This document shows positions 1 to 10,324 of a DNA stretch of 64,000 bases, piece by piece. Below the pieces are notes generated by a model, which saw nothing but the letters and a program-made list of their open reading frames with translations, did no database searches and was not told the DNA's origin. The position numbers and the translations under genes were made by a program. The stretch covers positions 868,001-932,000 of the forward strand of contig JACPOK010000033.1 in NCBI GenBank assembly GCA_016191525.1, written 5' to 3'. The stretch's first letter is position 1, and every line of letters starts with the position of its first letter. The DNA is from Burkholderiales bacterium (GTDB lineage Bacteria; Pseudomonadota; Gammaproteobacteria; Burkholderiales; Burkholderiaceae_C).

Positions 1-735
1 CGCACCGGCACCGGCACGAAAAGCGTGTTCGGCCACCAGATGCGCTTCGACCTGAATGAAGGCTTCCCGCTGGTCACCACCAAGAAGGTGCACCTGAAGT
101 CCATCATCCTGGAACTGCTGTGGTTCCTGAAGGGCTCCAGCGACAACAACTGGCTGAAGGAGCGCGGCGTTTCGATCTGGAACGAATGGGCGCGGCCCGA
201 CGGCGACCTGGGCCCGGTGTACGGCGTGCAGTGGCGCAGCTGGCCCACGCCGGACGGCGGCCATATCGACCAGATCGCCGAAGTGATCAAGACGCTCAAG
301 TCCAACCCCGATTCGCGCCGCATCATCGTCAGCGCCTGGAACGTGGCCGACCTATCGAAGATGGCGCTGATGCCCTGCCATGCGTTCTTCCAGTTCTACG
401 TGGCCGACGGAAGGCTCAGTTGCCAGCTGTACCAGCGCAGCGCCGACATCTTCCTGGGCGTTCCCTTCAACATCGCCAGCTACGCGCTGCTCACGCACAT
501 GGTGGCGCAGCAGTGCGGCCTGGGGGTGGGCGACTTCATCTGGACCGGCGGCGATTGCCATATCTACAGCAACCACCACGAACAGGTGGAACTGCAGCTG
601 TCGCGCACACCCTACCCGTACCCGCTGCTGAACATCAAGCGCAAGCCGGCGTCGATCTTCGACTATGAGTACGAGGATTTCGAGGTGCTGGAGTACCAGT
701 GCCACGGCGCCATCAAGGCGCCGGTGGCGGTTTGA
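1..735 (+). CDS. thyA: Thymidylate synthase, 5' end missing
   Basis: Converts dUMP to dTMP with methylene-tetrahydrofolate in the cytoplasm. The reading frame is open from base 1, so the gene starts left of the window. The first visible residues ([16 protein letters not shown]) match E. coli ThyA from about residue 21, so roughly 20 residues are missing. The catalytic cysteine lies in the motif MPCHAFFQF (codon 376-378). The dUMP-binding segment ([17 protein letters not shown]) and the family-typical C-terminus ending in KAPVAV are present. folA, which regenerates tetrahydrofolate used up by this enzyme, follows about 1.1 kb downstream. The GTG at base 25 is internal, not the start. Confidence 0.97.
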   Translation, partial: RTGTGTKSVFGHQMRFDLNEGFPLVTTKKVHLKSIILELLWFLKGSSDNNWLKERGVSIWNEWARPDGDLGPVYGVQWRSWPTPDGGHIDQIAEVIKTLKSNPDSRRIIVSAWNVADLSKMALMPCHAFFQFYVADGRLSCQLYQRSADIFLGVPFNIASYALLTHMVAQQCGLGVGDFIWTGGDCHIYSNHHEQVELQLSRTPYPYPLLNIKRKPASIFDYEYEDFEVLEYQCHGAIKAPVAV

Positions 736-748
736 TACGCAGGCGCGG

Positions 749-1837
749 CTACTTCTGCGGGGGCATGGCGACTGCGCGCCCGCTTTCCCTCAGCCAGGCC
801 TGAAGGTCCTGTACTTCCAGTGAATGGCTGGACAGCCAGTTGCGCACCACCTGCCCATTCCCCGAGAGCTGCACGTAATACGAAAACGGTTTGGCGAGAT
901 TGCGGGCGTTCAGGCCCGCGAAAAACTGCAGGTACCGTTGTGCCGCGGGATCACCCGGCCTTTCCGCGCCCTTTTCACCGATCTCGCCGATGACCTTCAC
1001 CAAGGTTTCGATTTTTGTGGCCCTCGCCTCTCCCGCGTCGACCGTGCCATCTGCCTGCGATTTGGCCTGCGCCATGCCCATGCTCAGCTCGACCACCGCC
1101 AAGAGCGAGCCGGCCTGCGCCGTCTTGGGGTTCACAACCACCTGCACCTTGCCTTCCGCGTCCTTGCGCACGCTGGCAGCAAAAAGCTGCTCCAGCCGCA
1201 GCTGCTCCACAGCGGCGCGTGCCCCGCCGGGCTCAAGCGACAGGAAACGCAGCAGCGCCAGCATCGCGGCACCGTTCTGGCCGTCGGCCTGCAGGACCCG
1301 CGACAGCGCGTTATAGCTGCTGGCGTGACGAGGCTCGATGGCGATGGCACGCTCCAGGGATTCACGGGCTTGCCCCAGTTGGCCCATGCGGCCCTGGGTG
1401 ACAGCCAGGTTGTAGTGCGCCAGGTAATTCGAGGGGTGTAGTTCCAGGGCCTTCCTGAACGCCGGAATGGCGGCTTGGGATTCGCCCAGCTTGTCCTTGC
1501 AGCTGCCTATCAGGACCCAGAAGCGGGACTGGTTGCCTGGCGCGTCAGGCAGTGCGGCCCCGCGCTGGGCCGTCTCGACCGCGGCCGCGCAATCGCTTTT
1601 GGCCGACAGGCTGAAGCTCAGTTCATACAGGGCGATGGTGTTGTTGGGTTCAGCCTCGAGCACTTTGCGGTAGGCTCGGATAGCGCCGTCGAAATCGCGT
1701 TGTCCGTGCAGCCGAATGCCTTCGCGCAGCAGAGTCTCAGTTTGCGCAGGTGCCTGCGGCCATGCCGGGCACAGCACACAGGCCAGCAGCAGGCCCGCCC
1801 CCAGGTTGCGTAACGCCGAACCGGAAAAATTCGTCAT
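749..1837 (-). CDS. Secreted or lipid-anchored TPR-repeat protein
   Basis: The 362-residue product has a hydrophobic N-terminus (about residues 10-28) that reads as an export signal. LLAC around residue 20 could be a lipobox, but this is uncertain. Residues about 35-210 form consecutive tetratricopeptide repeats, recognisable by phrases such as GAIRAYRKVLEAEPNNTIALYELS and AIPAFRKALELHPSNYLAHYNLA spaced 34 residues apart. The last 150 residues match nothing I recognise. TPR domains bind other proteins, so a periplasmic scaffold role is a reasonable guess. The gene is convergent with thyA and divergent from folA. No specific function can be assigned. Confidence 0.8.
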   Translation of the reverse strand: MTNFSGSALRNLGAGLLLACVLCPAWPQAPAQTETLLREGIRLHGQRDFDGAIRAYRKVLEAEPNNTIALYELSFSLSAKSDCAAAVETAQRGAALPDAPGNQSRFWVLIGSCKDKLGESQAAIPAFRKALELHPSNYLAHYNLAVTQGRMGQLGQARESLERAIAIEPRHASSYNALSRVLQADGQNGAAMLALLRFLSLEPGGARAAVEQLRLEQLFAASVRKDAEGKVQVVVNPKTAQAGSLLAVVELSMGMAQAKSQADGTVDAGEARATKIETLVKVIGEIGEKGAERPGDPAAQRYLQFFAGLNARNLAKPFSYYVQLSGNGQVVRNWLSSHSLEVQDLQAWLRESGRAVAMPPQK

Positions 1838-1889
1838 CTGTTGCCTTGGTATGCTTGCTTCCGCGACCCATCATACCGACCGCCGAAAA

Positions 1890-2387
1890 ATGAAATTGCA
1901 CCTGATCTTCGCCCGTGCCGCCAATGGCGTGATCGGCAAGGCCGGCGCCCTGCCCTGGCACCTGCCCGAGGACCTGGCGCACTTCAAGCGCACCACCAGC
2001 GGCCACACCGTCATCATGGGCCGCAAGACCTGGGATTCGCTGCCGCCGCGCTTCCGGCCCCTGCCCGGCCGCCGCAACATCGTGGTTACCCGCCAGCCGG
2101 GCTGGCAGGCCGAGGGCGCGGAGCGTGCCGCTTCGCTGCCGCAGGCCGCGGCACTTTGCCAGGGCGAAAGCGATGCCTGGGTAATAGGCGGCGCCGAAAT
2201 CTACCGCCAGGCGCTGCCGCTGGCCCATACTGCCGTGGTCACGGAGATTGACTCCAGTTTCGAGGGCGATGCCCACGCGCCGGAGTTCGGCCCGCGGTGG
2301 AAAGAGGTGGCCCGGGAGAGCCGCACTTCCGCCAACGGGCTGGGCTTCAGCTTTGTCACTTACCAGAACACACCCAGAGGAGATTGA
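1890..2387 (+). CDS. folA: Dihydrofolate reductase
   Basis: Reduces dihydrofolate to tetrahydrofolate with NADPH, the target of trimethoprim. The 165-residue length is normal for the family. The N-terminus (MKLHLIFARAANGVIGKAGALPWHLPEDL) carries the conserved PWHLPEDL segment with the substrate-binding acidic residue. It is followed by TVIMGRKTWDSLP (NADPH binding) and WVIGGAEIYRQALP. The start at 1890 was chosen because homology begins there. The frame stays open upstream to 1716 but that part overlaps the TPR gene. It sits next to thyA, its functional partner, with the divergent TPR gene between them. Confidence 0.96.
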   Translation: MKLHLIFARAANGVIGKAGALPWHLPEDLAHFKRTTSGHTVIMGRKTWDSLPPRFRPLPGRRNIVVTRQPGWQAEGAERAASLPQAAALCQGESDAWVIGGAEIYRQALPLAHTAVVTEIDSSFEGDAHAPEFGPRWKEVARESRTSANGLGFSFVTYQNTPRGD

Positions 2388-2388
2388 T

Positions 2389-2970
2389 ATGTCGGAAGGC
2401 GGATTTCACGTGCACGGCCCGCACGATCACGAGGTGGAGCATGCGGGCGCGCATGGCGCCTCCAGCGGCATGATCAACCAGATCGCCATGTTCACGGCGG
2501 TGATCGCCACGGTCGGGGCGATCTTCTCGTACATGGGCGGCTTCACCCAGGCCAACGCCGGCTTGTTCAAGAACAACGCGGCCATCAAGAAGACGGAAGC
2601 GTCCAACCAGTGGAATTTCTTCCAGGCCAAGAGCACCAAGCAGTCGCTGGCCGAGGTGTCGCGCGACCTGACGCCGGGCCCCACCGAGAAGGTCAAGTAC
2701 CAGGCCAAGATCGACCGCTACGAAAAGGAAAAGAACGATATCAAGCTGGTGGCCGAGGGCCTGGAGAAAGACGCCACCGCCTGGGACAAGCAGAGCGACG
2801 AGCAGATGCACCAGCACCACCGCTGGGCCCAGGCCACCACGGCGCTGCAGGTTTCCATCGCGCTGGCCGCCATCGCCCTGCTGACCAAGAAGAAGTGGCT
2901 GGAGTACGGCATGTTCATCGTGGCGGCCATCGGCGGCACCATTGGCGTGCTGGCCATGCTCCATATTTGA
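2389..2970 (+). CDS. DUF4337-family membrane protein
   Basis: The 193-residue protein has a His-rich N-terminus (FHVHGPHDHEVEH). A first membrane segment follows at about residues 28-50 (IAMFTAVIATVGAIFSYMGG). A charged, probably helical middle comes next, then two close membrane segments at the C-terminus (about 147-192). This layout matches the DUF4337 family, whose function is unknown. A strong ribosome site (AGAGGAG) lies just before the ATG, inside the last codons of folA, so the two genes are probably cotranscribed and translationally coupled. The stop codon falls in a copy of the 57-bp repeat described separately. Confidence 0.75.
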   Translation: MSEGGFHVHGPHDHEVEHAGAHGASSGMINQIAMFTAVIATVGAIFSYMGGFTQANAGLFKNNAAIKKTEASNQWNFFQAKSTKQSLAEVSRDLTPGPTEKVKYQAKIDRYEKEKNDIKLVAEGLEKDATAWDKQSDEQMHQHHRWAQATTALQVSIALAAIALLTKKKWLEYGMFIVAAIGGTIGVLAMLHI

Positions 2971-3014
2971 TAGCGCCCCAAGCACAGCCCGCGCGCTCCG
3001 CGGGCCGATTCACC
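2963..3014 (+). repeat. Hairpin repeat copy A (family of four)
   Basis: Contains the family core GATAGC (2969-2974), then AGCACAG and GCGCGCTCCGCGGGCC. It aligns without gaps over 38 bases to copy B (12004-12062), with 31 identities by hand count. The left arm is shorter than in the other copies. It supplies the stop codon of the DUF4337 gene and fills the gap to xth, whose ATG is at 3016. Confidence 0.6.
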
Positions 3015-3015
3015 T

Positions 3016-3792
3016 ATGAAAATAACGACCTGGAATGTCAACTCGCTGACGGCGCGCCTGCAGCACGTGCTGGACTGGCTGGCCGCCAACCCGGTGGACG
3101 TGCTGTGCCTTCAGGAGCTCAAGCTCACTGACGACAAGTTTCCGCTGGAGGCCATCGCCGCGGCGGGCTACCCGCACTGCGGGGTGTTCGGCCAGAAAAC
3201 CTACAACGGCGTGGCGATGCTCAGCCGCGCGCCCCTGCGCGACGTGGTGAAGAACATCACCGGCTTCGCCGACGAGCATTCGCGCGTGATCGCCGCCACG
3301 GTGGACAGCCCGGGCGGCGAGGTGCGCATCGTCAACGGCTACTTCGTCAACGGCCAGGAACCGGGCTCGGAAAAATTCGCCTACAAGATGCGCTGGCTGG
3401 GCGGGCTGAACGCCTACCTGTGCGAAGAGGCGAAGAAGCATGCGCGGCTGGTGCTGCTGGGCGACTTCAACATCACGCCGGAAGACCGCGATTCATTCGA
3501 CCCCGTGGGGCTGAAGGACACCATCCATCACACGGTGGAAGAGCGCGAGCATTTCCGCAAGCTGCTGCAGATCGGCCTGTGCGATACCTTCCGCCTGTTT
3601 GAGCAGCCCGAGAAGAGCTACAGCTGGTGGGACTACCGCATGCTGGGCTACCAGAAGAACCGCGGCCTGCGCATCGACCACATCCTGGTGAGCGAGCGGA
3701 TGCGCGGCGAGGTGAAAGCCTGCACCATCGACCGCGCTCCCCGCAAGTGGGAAAAGCCCAGCGACCACGCGCCGGTGACGCTGGAGATCTAG
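3016..3792 (+). CDS. xth: Exodeoxyribonuclease III
   Basis: A DNA-repair 3'-5' exonuclease and AP endonuclease of the EEP superfamily, 258 residues (E. coli XthA has 268). All signature motifs are visible: WNVNSLTARL at the start, LQELKLTDD with the metal-binding Glu, the LLGDFNITPEDRDSF block with Asp and Asn, and the C-terminal SDHAPV with the catalytic Asp-His. It starts 45 bases after the DUF4337 gene. The minus-strand ntrC gene ends only 3 bases beyond its stop, so the two are convergent. Confidence 0.96.
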   Translation: MKITTWNVNSLTARLQHVLDWLAANPVDVLCLQELKLTDDKFPLEAIAAAGYPHCGVFGQKTYNGVAMLSRAPLRDVVKNITGFADEHSRVIAATVDSPGGEVRIVNGYFVNGQEPGSEKFAYKMRWLGGLNAYLCEEAKKHARLVLLGDFNITPEDRDSFDPVGLKDTIHHTVEEREHFRKLLQIGLCDTFRLFEQPEKSYSWWDYRMLGYQKNRGLRIDHILVSERMRGEVKACTIDRAPRKWEKPSDHAPVTLEI

Positions 3793-3795
3793 CGC

Positions 3796-5292
<1,497 letters not shown>

Positions 5293-5324
5293 GTTTTTTT
5301 GTCACCTCAGGTCAACTGGCTCTT

Positions 5325-6395
5325 CTAGGGCAACGGAATCAGTATCTTGAAATCCGTCCTTCCGGGAACACTGTCGCATTCGATCAGGCCGTGGTGCTGT
5401 TGCACAAAGGTCTGCGCCAGCGTGAGCCCCAACCCGGAACCGCCCTCCCTTCCCGACACCAGCGGGTAGAAGATTCGGTCCTTGATTGAGTCCGGTACGC
5501 CGGGCCCGTTGTCGATGACATGCAATTCCAATGCCAGTCGGTAGCGCTGCTTGCCAAAAGTCACCTGGCGCGCGATGCGGGTTCGGAATACCAGCTGTGC
5601 GTCGCCTGCATTGATGCGTTCAGCCAGCGCCTGGCAGGCGTTGTGGGCGATGTTCAGGACGGCCTGGATCAGCTGCTCGCGGTCGCCCCGGAACTCGGGA
5701 ATCGAGGTGTCGTATTCGCGCGCCACCTTCAGCCCGCGCGGGAATTCGGCCATGATCAGCGAGCGCACCCGCTCGCAGACCTCGTGGATGTTGACGTCGC
5801 CCACCACGTGGGGCCGGCGGTGCGGCGCCAGCAGCCGGTCCACCAGGGTCTGCAGCCGGTCGGCCTCATGGATGATGACCTGGGTGTATTCGATCAGGTC
5901 CTTGGACTCGATTTCCATCTGCAGCAGCTGCGCCGCGCCCCGGATGCCGCCCAGCGGGTTCTTGATCTCGTGGGCAAGGTTGCGGATCAGCTCCTTGTTG
6001 GCCTGGGCCTGGTCGATCAGCCGCTCCTCGCGGTCCTGCTTGCTCTGGGCCTCCAGCGGCAGCAGTTCCACGATGATTTCGCCGGCGCGGTCGGTCTGGG
6101 CCACGATCACGTGGACCGGCAGCGGCTCATGGGTCAGGCGGTTCAGCCAGGCGTCATAGCGCAGCGCGGCGAATTCGTTGGTGTCCGCGCCTTCCAGCGC
6201 GTTGCGCAGCGTCTGCGGCTCGGTGAAGCAGGAAGGAAAGCTGGAACCCTCTATGGTCCGGCGGGAAGTGCCCATGGCATCTTCCAGCGCGGCGTTGGCG
6301 AAGAGGACGGTGCCGTCCGCCTTCACAACCGCCACCAGGGTTGCCAGCAGGTCAAAGGACTGGAAGCGCGCGTGCGGCGCGAGGGGCTTGGTCAC
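5325..6395 (-). CDS. ntrB: Nitrogen regulation histidine kinase/phosphatase NtrB (NR-II)
   Basis: A cytoplasmic sensor kinase of 356 residues with no membrane segment, as expected for NtrB. A PAS domain covers about residues 12-115. The H-box NLAHEIKNPLGG places the phosphorylated histidine at residue 142. The N-box (NIAHNACQAL) and G-boxes (DNGPGVP, GGSGLGLTLAQ) complete the kinase domain. In known systems it is controlled by the PII protein GlnB, which is not in this window. It phosphorylates or dephosphorylates NtrC, encoded immediately downstream. Confidence 0.95.
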   Translation of the reverse strand: MTKPLAPHARFQSFDLLATLVAVVKADGTVLFANAALEDAMGTSRRTIEGSSFPSCFTEPQTLRNALEGADTNEFAALRYDAWLNRLTHEPLPVHVIVAQTDRAGEIIVELLPLEAQSKQDREERLIDQAQANKELIRNLAHEIKNPLGGIRGAAQLLQMEIESKDLIEYTQVIIHEADRLQTLVDRLLAPHRRPHVVGDVNIHEVCERVRSLIMAEFPRGLKVAREYDTSIPEFRGDREQLIQAVLNIAHNACQALAERINAGDAQLVFRTRIARQVTFGKQRYRLALELHVIDNGPGVPDSIKDRIFYPLVSGREGGSGLGLTLAQTFVQQHHGLIECDSVPGRTDFKILIPLP

Positions 6396-6424
6396 GCCCT
6401 CATTCTGACGCAGGACCGCGGGCC

Positions 6425-6934
6425 TCAGCGCGGGCCCTGGCTGGCGCGAGTCAGTTCGCGCCGGATGCCGGCGATATCGCTCTCGTTGCGGGCGATGCTG
6501 GTCTTGAGCTCGGCGACGCGATCGGTGTATTTCTGGCGGTTGCGGTGCTCCGGGCCCAGCAATTCGGGCTCGCCGTTGTTGTATTCCTTTTGCAGCTCGG
6601 CTTGCCGCGCCTCGGCCTTCTTGAGCTCGGCTTCCAGGATCTGGCGGGCGTCCGAATCGCGGGAGCGCTGCTCGGAAGCGTCAACGCGCTGGCCGGCGCT
6701 GGACGGCGCAGCGGCCGCGACCTTGATGGGCGCATTGCCCGAGGCGCCCTGCACGCGGGTGCCTTCGACGACGGTGACATTGCCGCCCTCCACCAGCTTG
6801 CAGTTTTTCTGCTGGGCTTCGGCGGCGTTGTTGATGTAGGAGTTGCCCGGGCAGCGATAGATGCGGGCCTGCGCGTGGCTGTTGCCCACCACGAAAGCGG
6901 CAGCCAGCGGGATCATCAGGAATGCGTACTTCAT
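6425..6934 (-). CDS. DUF4124-domain periplasmic protein
   Basis: The 169-residue protein begins with a signal peptide (about residues 1-22, ending NSHA-QA). A short DUF4124-like segment with two cysteines follows (RIYRCPGNSYINNAAEAQQKNC). The second half is a long, charged, probably coiled-coil helix. The molecular function is unknown. It lies between glnA and ntrB on the same strand. A small envelope protein inserted in the nitrogen cluster is common in this family of bacteria, as far as I recall, but nothing in the sequence ties it to nitrogen control. Confidence 0.75.
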   Translation of the reverse strand: MKYAFLMIPLAAAFVVGNSHAQARIYRCPGNSYINNAAEAQQKNCKLVEGGNVTVVEGTRVQGASGNAPIKVAAAAPSSAGQRVDASEQRSRDSDARQILEAELKKAEARQAELQKEYNNGEPELLGPEHRNRQKYTDRVAELKTSIARNESDIAGIRRELTRASQGPR

Positions 6935-7023
6935 CAGCTTGCTCCTCGCACCTCGATGCGTAAGGACGGTCTATCAGTATCGCGCAGTTCCTCAAAAAGT
7001 CCAATTAAGCCTTTGATTCAAAA

Positions 7024-7052
7024 CGGAAAAGGGCGACATATGTCGCCCTTTC
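7024..7052 (-). terminator. Terminator downstream of glnA
   Basis: A perfect 24-base palindrome at 7028-7051 (arms AAAGGGCGACAT/ATGTCGCCCTTT) lies just after the glnA stop. On the minus strand it is followed by TTTTCCGTTTT. This is a good rho-independent terminator for glnA, separating it from the DUF4124-ntrB-ntrC group. Confidence 0.75.
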
Positions 7053-7072
7053 GCCGCTCAAGCTGTGATTAA

Positions 7073-8491
7073 TTACAGGCTGTAGTACATGTCGTACTCG
7101 ACCGGGTGGGTGGCCATGCGGAAGCGCGTGACTTCCTGCATCTTCAGCTCGATGTAGGCATCGATCATCGAATCGGTGAACACGCCGCCCTTGGTCAGGA
7201 AGCCGCGGCCCTTGTCCAGGTAGTCCAGCGCCTGGTCGAGGCTGTGGCACACGGTCGGGATCTTCGCGTCTTCTTCCGGCGGCAGGTGGTACAGGTCCTT
7301 GGTGGCGGCTTCGCCCGGGTGGATCTTGTTTTCCACACCGTCCAGGCCGGCCATCAGCAGGGCCGAGAAGCCCAGGTACGGGTTGCACAACGGATCGGGG
7401 AAGCGCGCTTCGATGCGGCGGCCCTTGGGGTTGGCAACGTAAGGGATGCGGATGGAAGCCGACCGGTTCTTGGCCGAGTAGGCCAGCTTCACCGGCGCTT
7501 CGAAGCCGGGCACCAGGCGCTTGTAGCTGTTGGTGCCGGGGTTGGTGATGGCGTTCAGGGCACGGGCGTGCTTGATGATGCCGCCGATGTAGTACAGCGC
7601 GAAGTCCGACAGGCCGGCATAGCCGTCACCGGCGAACAGGTTCTTGCCGTCTTTCCAGACCGACTGGTGCACGTGCATGCCCGAGCCGTTGTCGCCGACG
7701 ATGGGCTTGGGCATGAAGGTGGCGGTCTTGCCATAGGCATTGGCCACGTTTTGCACCACGTACTTCAAGAGGATGGTCCAGTCGGCGCGCTGCACCAGCG
7801 TGCTGAACTTGGTGCCGATCTCGTTCTGGCCGGCGCCCGCCACTTCGTGGTGGAACACTTCGACCGGGATGCCCAGCGATTCGAGGATCAGCGACATTTC
7901 GGCGCGCATGTCCTGCGTGCTGTCGACCGGCGGAACGGGGAAGTAGCCGCCCTTGACGGTGGGACGGTGGCCCTTGTTGCCGCCTTCGATCTTCTTGCCG
8001 GAGTTCCACGGCGCTTCGTATTCGTCCACCGCGAAGAACGAGCCGGACATGTCATTGCCCCAGCGCACGTCGTCGAAGATGAAGAATTCGGGTTCCGGGC
8101 CGAAGAAGGCCTGGTCGCCCAGGCCGGAGGCCTTGAGGTAGGCCTCGGCGCGGCGGGCAATGGAGCGCGGGTCGCGGTCGTAGGCCTTGCCGTCGCCCGG
8201 CTCGAGCACGTCGCACGACAGGAACAGCGTGGTTTCCTCGTAGAACGGGTCGATGTTGGCGGTGTTCGGGTCGGGCATCAGCAGCATGTCGGAGGCTTCA
8301 ATGCCCTTCCAGCCGGCGATCGACGAGCCGTCGAAGGCGTGGCCCGCGCTGAATTTGTCTTCGTCGAAGTGCGATACGGGCACGCTGACGTGTTGTTCCT
8401 TGCCACGGGTGTCGGTGAAGCGGAAGTCAACAAACTTGACTTCGTTCTCCTTCACCATCTTCATCACGTCTGCGACGGTCTTGGCTGCCAT
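7073..8491 (-). CDS. glnA: Glutamine synthetase type I
   Basis: ATP-dependent amidation of glutamate to glutamine, the main ammonia assimilation step, in the cytoplasm as a dodecamer. The 472-residue product has the GS signature FDGSSIAGW near the N-terminus, the ATP-binding [16 protein letters not shown] block and NRSASIRIP. Tyr401 in [10 protein letters not shown] corresponds to the adenylylated tyrosine of the enteric enzyme, so GlnE control is likely. An AGGAGA ribosome site lies 8 bases before the ATG. Transcription is predicted from a sigma54/NtrC promoter (8539-8555). Confidence 0.97.
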   Translation of the reverse strand: MAAKTVADVMKMVKENEVKFVDFRFTDTRGKEQHVSVPVSHFDEDKFSAGHAFDGSSIAGWKGIEASDMLLMPDPNTANIDPFYEETTLFLSCDVLEPGDGKAYDRDPRSIARRAEAYLKASGLGDQAFFGPEPEFFIFDDVRWGNDMSGSFFAVDEYEAPWNSGKKIEGGNKGHRPTVKGGYFPVPPVDSTQDMRAEMSLILESLGIPVEVFHHEVAGAGQNEIGTKFSTLVQRADWTILLKYVVQNVANAYGKTATFMPKPIVGDNGSGMHVHQSVWKDGKNLFAGDGYAGLSDFALYYIGGIIKHARALNAITNPGTNSYKRLVPGFEAPVKLAYSAKNRSASIRIPYVANPKGRRIEARFPDPLCNPYLGFSALLMAGLDGVENKIHPGEAATKDLYHLPPEEDAKIPTVCHSLDQALDYLDKGRGFLTKGGVFTDSMIDAYIELKMQEVTRFRMATHPVEYDMYYSL

Positions 8492-8538
8492 TCAGGTTCT
8501 CCTGGGGACGGTTGTTGATAAATTGGTACAAGCCGGGA

Positions 8539-8555
8539 ATGCAGTTTTTGTGCCA
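8539..8555 (-). promoter_or_regulatory. Sigma54 promoter of glnA
   Basis: Minus-strand sequence TGGCAC-AAAAA-CTGCAT has the invariant GG and GC dinucleotides exactly 10 bases apart, as in the consensus TGGCAC-N5-TTGCA. The start site would be near 8529, giving a leader of about 38 bases before the glnA ATG. Confidence 0.85.
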
Positions 8556-8674
8556 AAGCTTGGTGCACGCCCGGTTTCGCAAAGCAGGGGATTGTCGTCG
8601 ATGTTGAACGCTTTTCCCTACGGCTGGCTTGCTTCGTTGGATGAGTTGGGCCCCAAAGGGGTGCTCATCTTGGT

Positions 8675-8691
8675 TGCACTATTTTGGTGCG
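8675..8691 (-). promoter_or_regulatory. NtrC binding site (enhancer) for glnA
   Basis: The 17-base dyad TGCACTATTTTGGTGCG is almost identical to the NtrC consensus (TGCAC-N6/7-GGTGCA) known from enteric glnA. Its centre is about 150 bases upstream of the predicted start, a usual enhancer distance. It ends one base before the stop codon of the neighbouring MoaB/CinA-like gene. No equally good second site was seen; a half site TGGTGCAC is at 8561-8568. Confidence 0.75.
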
Positions 8692-9513
8692 TTAGCTTTT
8701 ACGCACCAATTCAGGGCCTAGTTTGACTCCGAATCCGGCAAGGCCCTGCAGGAGCTGGGCATAGGCGGGCTCCACTGCGGCGGGTTCACCCTTCACGCCC
8801 AAATCGATATGACGGCCGTATTGCGGATGGTCCACGCTCGGCAGGCTGAACACCTTCACGCCGGGATGGTCCCGCTCGATGTCCTGCATCAATGGCGTCA
8901 GCGTTGCTTCCATGGCCCCGAAAACGATCACGGATTTCTCGACATAGGCCTGCTCGCGGAACAGGCGGCGGTATTGCTGGTCCAGCACCCACTCCATCAT
9001 CGGCCAGGCCATCACGGGGAAGCCCGGCACGAAGTGAACGCTACCCATCGTGAAGCCGGGAATCTTGTTGTACGGGTTGGGGATGATCTGCGCGCCTTGC
9101 GGAAACACGCCCATGTTCAGCCGGTGGATGTTGTCCGCGCGGTCCGGGTCGTACACAGTGCCCTGCTCGCGCGCCGTATCCCGCATGCGCTCGCGGATCA
9201 GGGCCTCGGCCTGGGGGTGAAGCTCGATCTCCACGCCCAGCGCCTTGCCGGCGCACTGGCGGGTGTGGTCGTCGGGCGTGGCGCCTATGCCGCCGCAGGA
9301 AAACACCACGTCGCCGGAGGCGAAGGCGCGTTTGAGCGTGGCGGTGATGCGCTCGGGCGAATCGCCCACGTATTCGGCCCAGCCCAGCTGCAGGCCGCGC
9401 GCGGCGAGCAGCTCGATGAGCTTGGGCATGTGCTTGTCGGCGCGCTTGCCGGAGAGGATTTCGTCGCCGACGATGACAAGGCCGAAATCAGGCGGGGGGC
9501 TGGGGCGGGTCAT
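8692..9513 (-). CDS. MoaB/CinA-like molybdopterin-binding domain protein
   Basis: The 273-residue protein opens with the MoCF-biosynthesis fold signature (LVIVGDEILSGKRADKHMPKL). It continues with the molybdopterin-binding loop FSCGGIGATPDDHTRQ, as in the N-terminal half of CinA. The nicotinamide-amidase half of CinA is absent. Stand-alone members are annotated as competence/damage-inducible protein A or molybdopterin-binding proteins, but their substrate is usually unknown. The start overlaps the EI24 gene by 26 bases, placing it last in a five-gene minus-strand run. Confidence 0.85.
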   Translation of the reverse strand: MTRPSPPPDFGLVIVGDEILSGKRADKHMPKLIELLAARGLQLGWAEYVGDSPERITATLKRAFASGDVVFSCGGIGATPDDHTRQCAGKALGVEIELHPQAEALIRERMRDTAREQGTVYDPDRADNIHRLNMGVFPQGAQIIPNPYNKIPGFTMGSVHFVPGFPVMAWPMMEWVLDQQYRRLFREQAYVEKSVIVFGAMEATLTPLMQDIERDHPGVKVFSLPSVDHPQYGRHIDLGVKGEPAAVEPAYAQLLQGLAGFGVKLGPELVRKS

Positions 9514-10321
9514 CCGCCAATGCTACCGGTTCGGCCCGCAGTCTTTCCAGCGCCGCCAGGCAGTAATGCGAGAACCACAGCGAAGAGAACGCGAACACCA
9601 GCGTGTAGATCCAGATGGCCACCGGCACCAGCACCACGAAGCCGGCCGCGAAGAACACGCTGGAAGCCCACACCACGCTGGGCGCCGCGCCCAGGTAGCC
9701 GGTGAGCACGCCGATGCCCAGCAGCCACGGCTTGTGGCGGCGGAAGACTTCGCGCCGCTCCTGCGTGCTGGCGTGGCTAGAAAGTGCGTCGAAGGCCATC
9801 ACGCGGTAGGTGAGCCAGCCCCAGATCAGGGGCGGCAGGATGAGGATCAGCGGCGGCACCAGCCACAGCGGGCTGGACACGATGAGCGCCGCCAGCGCCA
9901 GCAGCGTGGAGCCCAGCGCCCACAGCGCGCTGACCACGAATGAGCCGCCGGCCTTGCGCTCCAGGGTGGCAAAGCGCTGTTCGGCGACGAAGGCGACCAA
10001 CGCCGGCGTCATCATGGCGGCCACCACCAGCAGGCAGGCCAGCACGATCACCGGTGTGACCAGGAAGATCACGATCAACGGCGCCACCACGGTCTTCAGG
10101 TTGCCCATGCCCAGGCCTTGCAGCCAGTTCCACAGCGTGGACAGCAGCGATGACGATTCGAGCCAGCGGAACACGGAATCGACCGCCTGCTCCCAGAAGA
10201 AATAGCCCAGCAGCAGCGACACGCCGACCATCACCACCAGCGGCAGCAGCGACAGCGCGATCACGCGCGGGCGCAGGCAGTACGCCGCGGCGCGCCAGAA
10301 CGAGTCGAGCAGCAGGCCCAT
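9488..10321 (-). CDS. EI24/CysZ-type multispanning membrane protein
   Basis: The 277-residue protein has several hydrophobic segments (for example VIALSLLPLVVMVGVSLLLGYFF near residue 20 and repeated stretches up to residue 250). Its N-terminal pattern (DSFWRAAAYCLRPRVI) is shared with the EI24 domain family, which includes the sulfate permease CysZ. Membership supports an inner-membrane transport role but not a substrate. It starts 3 bases after the sterol desaturase-like gene ends and overlaps the next gene, so it belongs to the same operon. Confidence 0.8.
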   Translation of the reverse strand: MGLLLDSFWRAAAYCLRPRVIALSLLPLVVMVGVSLLLGYFFWEQAVDSVFRWLESSSLLSTLWNWLQGLGMGNLKTVVAPLIVIFLVTPVIVLACLLVVAAMMTPALVAFVAEQRFATLERKAGGSFVVSALWALGSTLLALAALIVSSPLWLVPPLILILPPLIWGWLTYRVMAFDALSSHASTQERREVFRRHKPWLLGIGVLTGYLGAAPSVVWASSVFFAAGFVVLVPVAIWIYTLVFAFSSLWFSHYCLAALERLRAEPVALADDPPQPPA

Positions 10322-10324
10322 GCG

